DNA from: Poseidonibacter antarcticus
Lineage (GTDB): Bacteria > Campylobacterota > Campylobacteria > Campylobacterales > Arcobacteraceae
Length of the DNA stretch: 64,000 bases
Reading direction: 5' to 3'
Assembly (NCBI RefSeq): GCF_003667345.1
Contig: NZ_RCWF01000006.1
Span: forward strand, 1 to 64,000
Shown here: piece by piece, positions 62,325 to 64,000 of the stretch
Layout of the letters: the number at the start of each line of letters is the position of its first letter
How positions within the stretch are numbered: the stretch's first letter is position 1
Notes under the pieces: generated by a model
Told to the model about the DNA's origin: nothing
Seen by the model: only the letters and a program-made list of their open reading frames with translations
Databases searched by the model: none
Made by a program: the position numbers and the translations under genes

Positions 62325-63664
62325 TGTTTGATGATGGTACTATTGTAGCTATTGCTACAGCAAATGGAATAGGCTCAATTTCTATAGTTAGACTTTCAGG
62401 AATAAATGCACTAAGTATTGCTTCTAAAATTACAAAAAGAACAAATCTAAAACCAAGACTAGCATCTTTGTCTTCTTTATATAGTGTTGAAGATGAAGTA
62501 ATTGATGAAGCACTTATTATTTATTTTAAAGCTCCATATTCATTTACAGGTGAAGATGTAGTAGAGTTTCAATGTCACGGTGGTTTTGCAATTGCAAATA
62601 TGATTGTTAATGAGACACTAAAACTTGGTGCTAGATTTGCCAATCCTGGCGAATTTTCAAAGAGAGCTTTTTTAAATAATAAAATTGATTTAACTAAAGC
62701 TGAAGCAATTGCTAAGATAATAGAAGCAAGAAGCGAAGATGCTGTTAAGTTGTTAGCACGACAGTTAAAAGGTGAATTAACTACTTTTGTAAATGATATT
62801 AGAGAAGATTTATTATTTATGTTAGCTTATACAGAAGTTTCAATTGATTATGCAGAAGATGATTTACCATCAGATATTTTTGAACAGATTAAAAGTAAGA
62901 TGGAAAAAATTATTGTAAAACTTACAAATACATTAGAAGCTAGTAAAAGACGTGAAGGAATGATTGAAGGCTTTAAAGTTGCAATCATAGGTAAGCCTAA
63001 TGTTGGTAAGTCTTCACTTCTTAACAAGCTTTTAAACTATGATAGAGCTATTATTTCAGATATTGCAGGAACAACTAGAGATACTATTGAAGAGTCTGTT
63101 AAAATAGGAACTCATATTATTAAAATAGTTGATACAGCAGGTATTAGAGATGCTAGTGATACTATTGAACAAATTGGTATTGAAAAATCAATTGAAGCTA
63201 TTAATGAATCTGATATTGTAATAGCATTATTTGATAATAGTAAAATTTGTGATAGTGAAGATGAAAAAATTATAGAGTTAATATCTAATAATGAAAAAAG
63301 AGAGATTATTAAAGTTATAAATAAATCTGATTTACAAAGTAATTTTGATAAATCATTATTAAGTGACTTTATAGAGTTATCTACTAAAGAAGATATTAAT
63401 CCACTTATAAAAAAAGTTGAACTTATTTTAGATTCAAACACACATAATGATGAAATGACTTTAGTTTCAAAAAGACAAGTTTTTTCAGTAGAAGAGACTT
63501 TGTCTCATATAAAACAATCTATACAACCACTTAATACTGGTGAATTAGAGTTTTTTGCTCATCATATCACAGAAGCATTAGAAAATATTTCTAATATTAC
63601 AAGACCTTACGATAATGACCAAATGTTAGATGTAATGTTTGGAGAATTTTGTTTAGGTAAATAA
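62324..63664 (+). CDS. mnmE: tRNA modification GTPase MnmE
   Basis: A 446-aa enzyme that with MnmG modifies wobble uridine of tRNAs. An N-terminal folate-binding domain (TIVAIATANGIGSISIVRLSG) precedes a central helical domain. The GTPase insert follows with GKPNVGKSS, DTAGIRD and NKSD. The terminal CxGK motif is CLGK, completing the family signature. Last gene of the rpmH cluster. Confidence 0.97.
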   Translation: MFDDGTIVAIATANGIGSISIVRLSGINALSIASKITKRTNLKPRLASLSSLYSVEDEVIDEALIIYFKAPYSFTGEDVVEFQCHGGFAIANMIVNETLKLGARFANPGEFSKRAFLNNKIDLTKAEAIAKIIEARSEDAVKLLARQLKGELTTFVNDIREDLLFMLAYTEVSIDYAEDDLPSDIFEQIKSKMEKIIVKLTNTLEASKRREGMIEGFKVAIIGKPNVGKSSLLNKLLNYDRAIISDIAGTTRDTIEESVKIGTHIIKIVDTAGIRDASDTIEQIGIEKSIEAINESDIVIALFDNSKICDSEDEKIIELISNNEKREIIKVINKSDLQSNFDKSLLSDFIELSTKEDINPLIKKVELILDSNTHNDEMTLVSKRQVFSVEETLSHIKQSIQPLNTGELEFFAHHITEALENISNITRPYDNDQMLDVMFGEFCLGK

Positions 63665-63682
63665 AAGTATTTATACTTTTAT

Positions 63683-64000
63683 TTACTTATCTGGATAAAT
63701 ATAAGAAACTAATCTAGCATTTTCTTTTGAAATGTCAATCCATGAATTACAATCAAATTCTATTTCCATAATTCCACCTATTTGAAACTTTTCTTTAAAA
63801 TCAACTAATGTAATTGCTAAAGCTGTTAATGATGGATTATGACCAATTAATATCATATTTTCTACAGTATCAAATGTATATGAAATAGTTTCAAGTAATT
63901 CATTTACAAATGCCATATACAAAACTTCATTATACATAATTGATTTATTGTAATCTAATACATCAGCAAATATTTCAGCTGTTTGTTTTGTCCTAAGTGC
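63683..64000 (-). CDS. Phosphohistidine phosphatase (SixA-like), 3' part
   Basis: A minus-strand gene that continues past base 64000. The visible part reads ALRTKQTAEIFADVL near its upstream end and LIGHNPSLTALAITL, the second active-site block of the histidine phosphatase superfamily. An ATG at 63937 would cut away the ALRT segment, so the true start is beyond the window. Such enzymes dephosphorylate phosphohistidine on phosphotransfer proteins. Confidence 0.82.
   Translation of the reverse strand, partial: ALRTKQTAEIFADVLDYNKSIMYNEVLYMAFVNELLETISYTFDTVENMILIGHNPSLTALAITLVDFKEKFQIGGIMEIEFDCNSWIDISKENARLVSYIYPDK

Noticed and set aside
1-64000. CRISPR arrays, rRNA or tRNA clusters, insertion sequences
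   Set aside because: No regularly spaced repeats, rRNA or tRNA sequence (apart from the tRNA-like part of tmRNA), or transposase-like gene was seen.

Overview
The window is a strongly AT-rich bacterial chromosome segment. Its gene content points to the Campylobacterota (Epsilonproteobacteria), most likely an Arcobacter-like genus. The pointers are a Campylobacterota-type porin start, a carboxyspermidine pathway (CASDH/NspC), a tmRNA tag beginning ANN, Csd3/Csd6-like cell-shape peptidoglycan enzymes, two PPK2-type polyphosphate kinases, an EptA/PAP2/DgkA envelope cluster, and rpmH-rnpA-yidD-yidC-jag-mnmE. Species assignment is inference; no database was consulted.

Layout. 1-5.4 kb: start of an outer-membrane porin under a strong Fur-box match, a small membrane protein, a Nudix hydrolase, a CPXCG protein and two divergent diguanylate cyclases, one with a heme-c motif. 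5.6-13.3 kb: a 7.7-kb genomic island, all genes on the minus strand, integrated into the 3' end of the tmRNA gene and bounded by a 26-bp direct repeat. It carries a tyrosine integrase, an AlpA-like regulator, a Rep_trans-type initiator, a small putative ssDNA-binding protein, an MntA/HepT toxin-antitoxin pair and four unrecognised genes. Two of these form a tight soluble protein + four-helix membrane protein cassette, the best candidate here for an undescribed (possibly defence) system. 13.3-18.4 kb: tmRNA, spermidine synthesis genes with an embedded rubredoxin, and tandem PPK2 genes. 18.4-28.7 kb: a VWA-TPR protein, tig-clpP-def, a ComM-like ATPase, a MocR regulator divergent from a MOSC protein, an HPP-family membrane protein and era. 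28.8-33.5 kb: a type II secretion/competence-like operon (two bitopic proteins, GspE, GspF) followed by folE. 33.5-43.5 kb: mgtE, a divergent M23 endopeptidase/L,D-transpeptidase pair, purL, an Rrf2 regulator, an Amt-GGDEF fusion and purH. 43.6-56.2 kb: a two-sensor-domain histidine kinase, yeiH/lysR, bioA-nudix, DoxX, FAH, msrB, the dgkA-PAP2-eptA cluster (read on the minus strand as eptA-PAP2-dgkA), an msrA remnant, a thiamine-binding protein and rnhB. 56.2-64 kb: clpB under a HAIR/HspR-like operator, the rpmH-to-mnmE cluster and the C-terminal part of a SixA-like phosphatase.

Genes that a start-codon or length filter would miss: the porin start (1-131), alpA (6425-6595), tmRNA, rubredoxin (15027-15194), the msrA remnant (54564-54740), rpmH (59047-59181) and rnpA (59169-59504). 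rnpA and the MocR regulator both lack any ATG/GTG/TTG at the position where their family's N-terminus should begin, so ATT/ATC initiation is inferred. No intergenic stretch exceeds 300 bases. The longest is about 275 bases (5435-5709), which holds only the left attachment repeat and arm-like repeats. No CRISPR array, rRNA or tRNA gene was seen.
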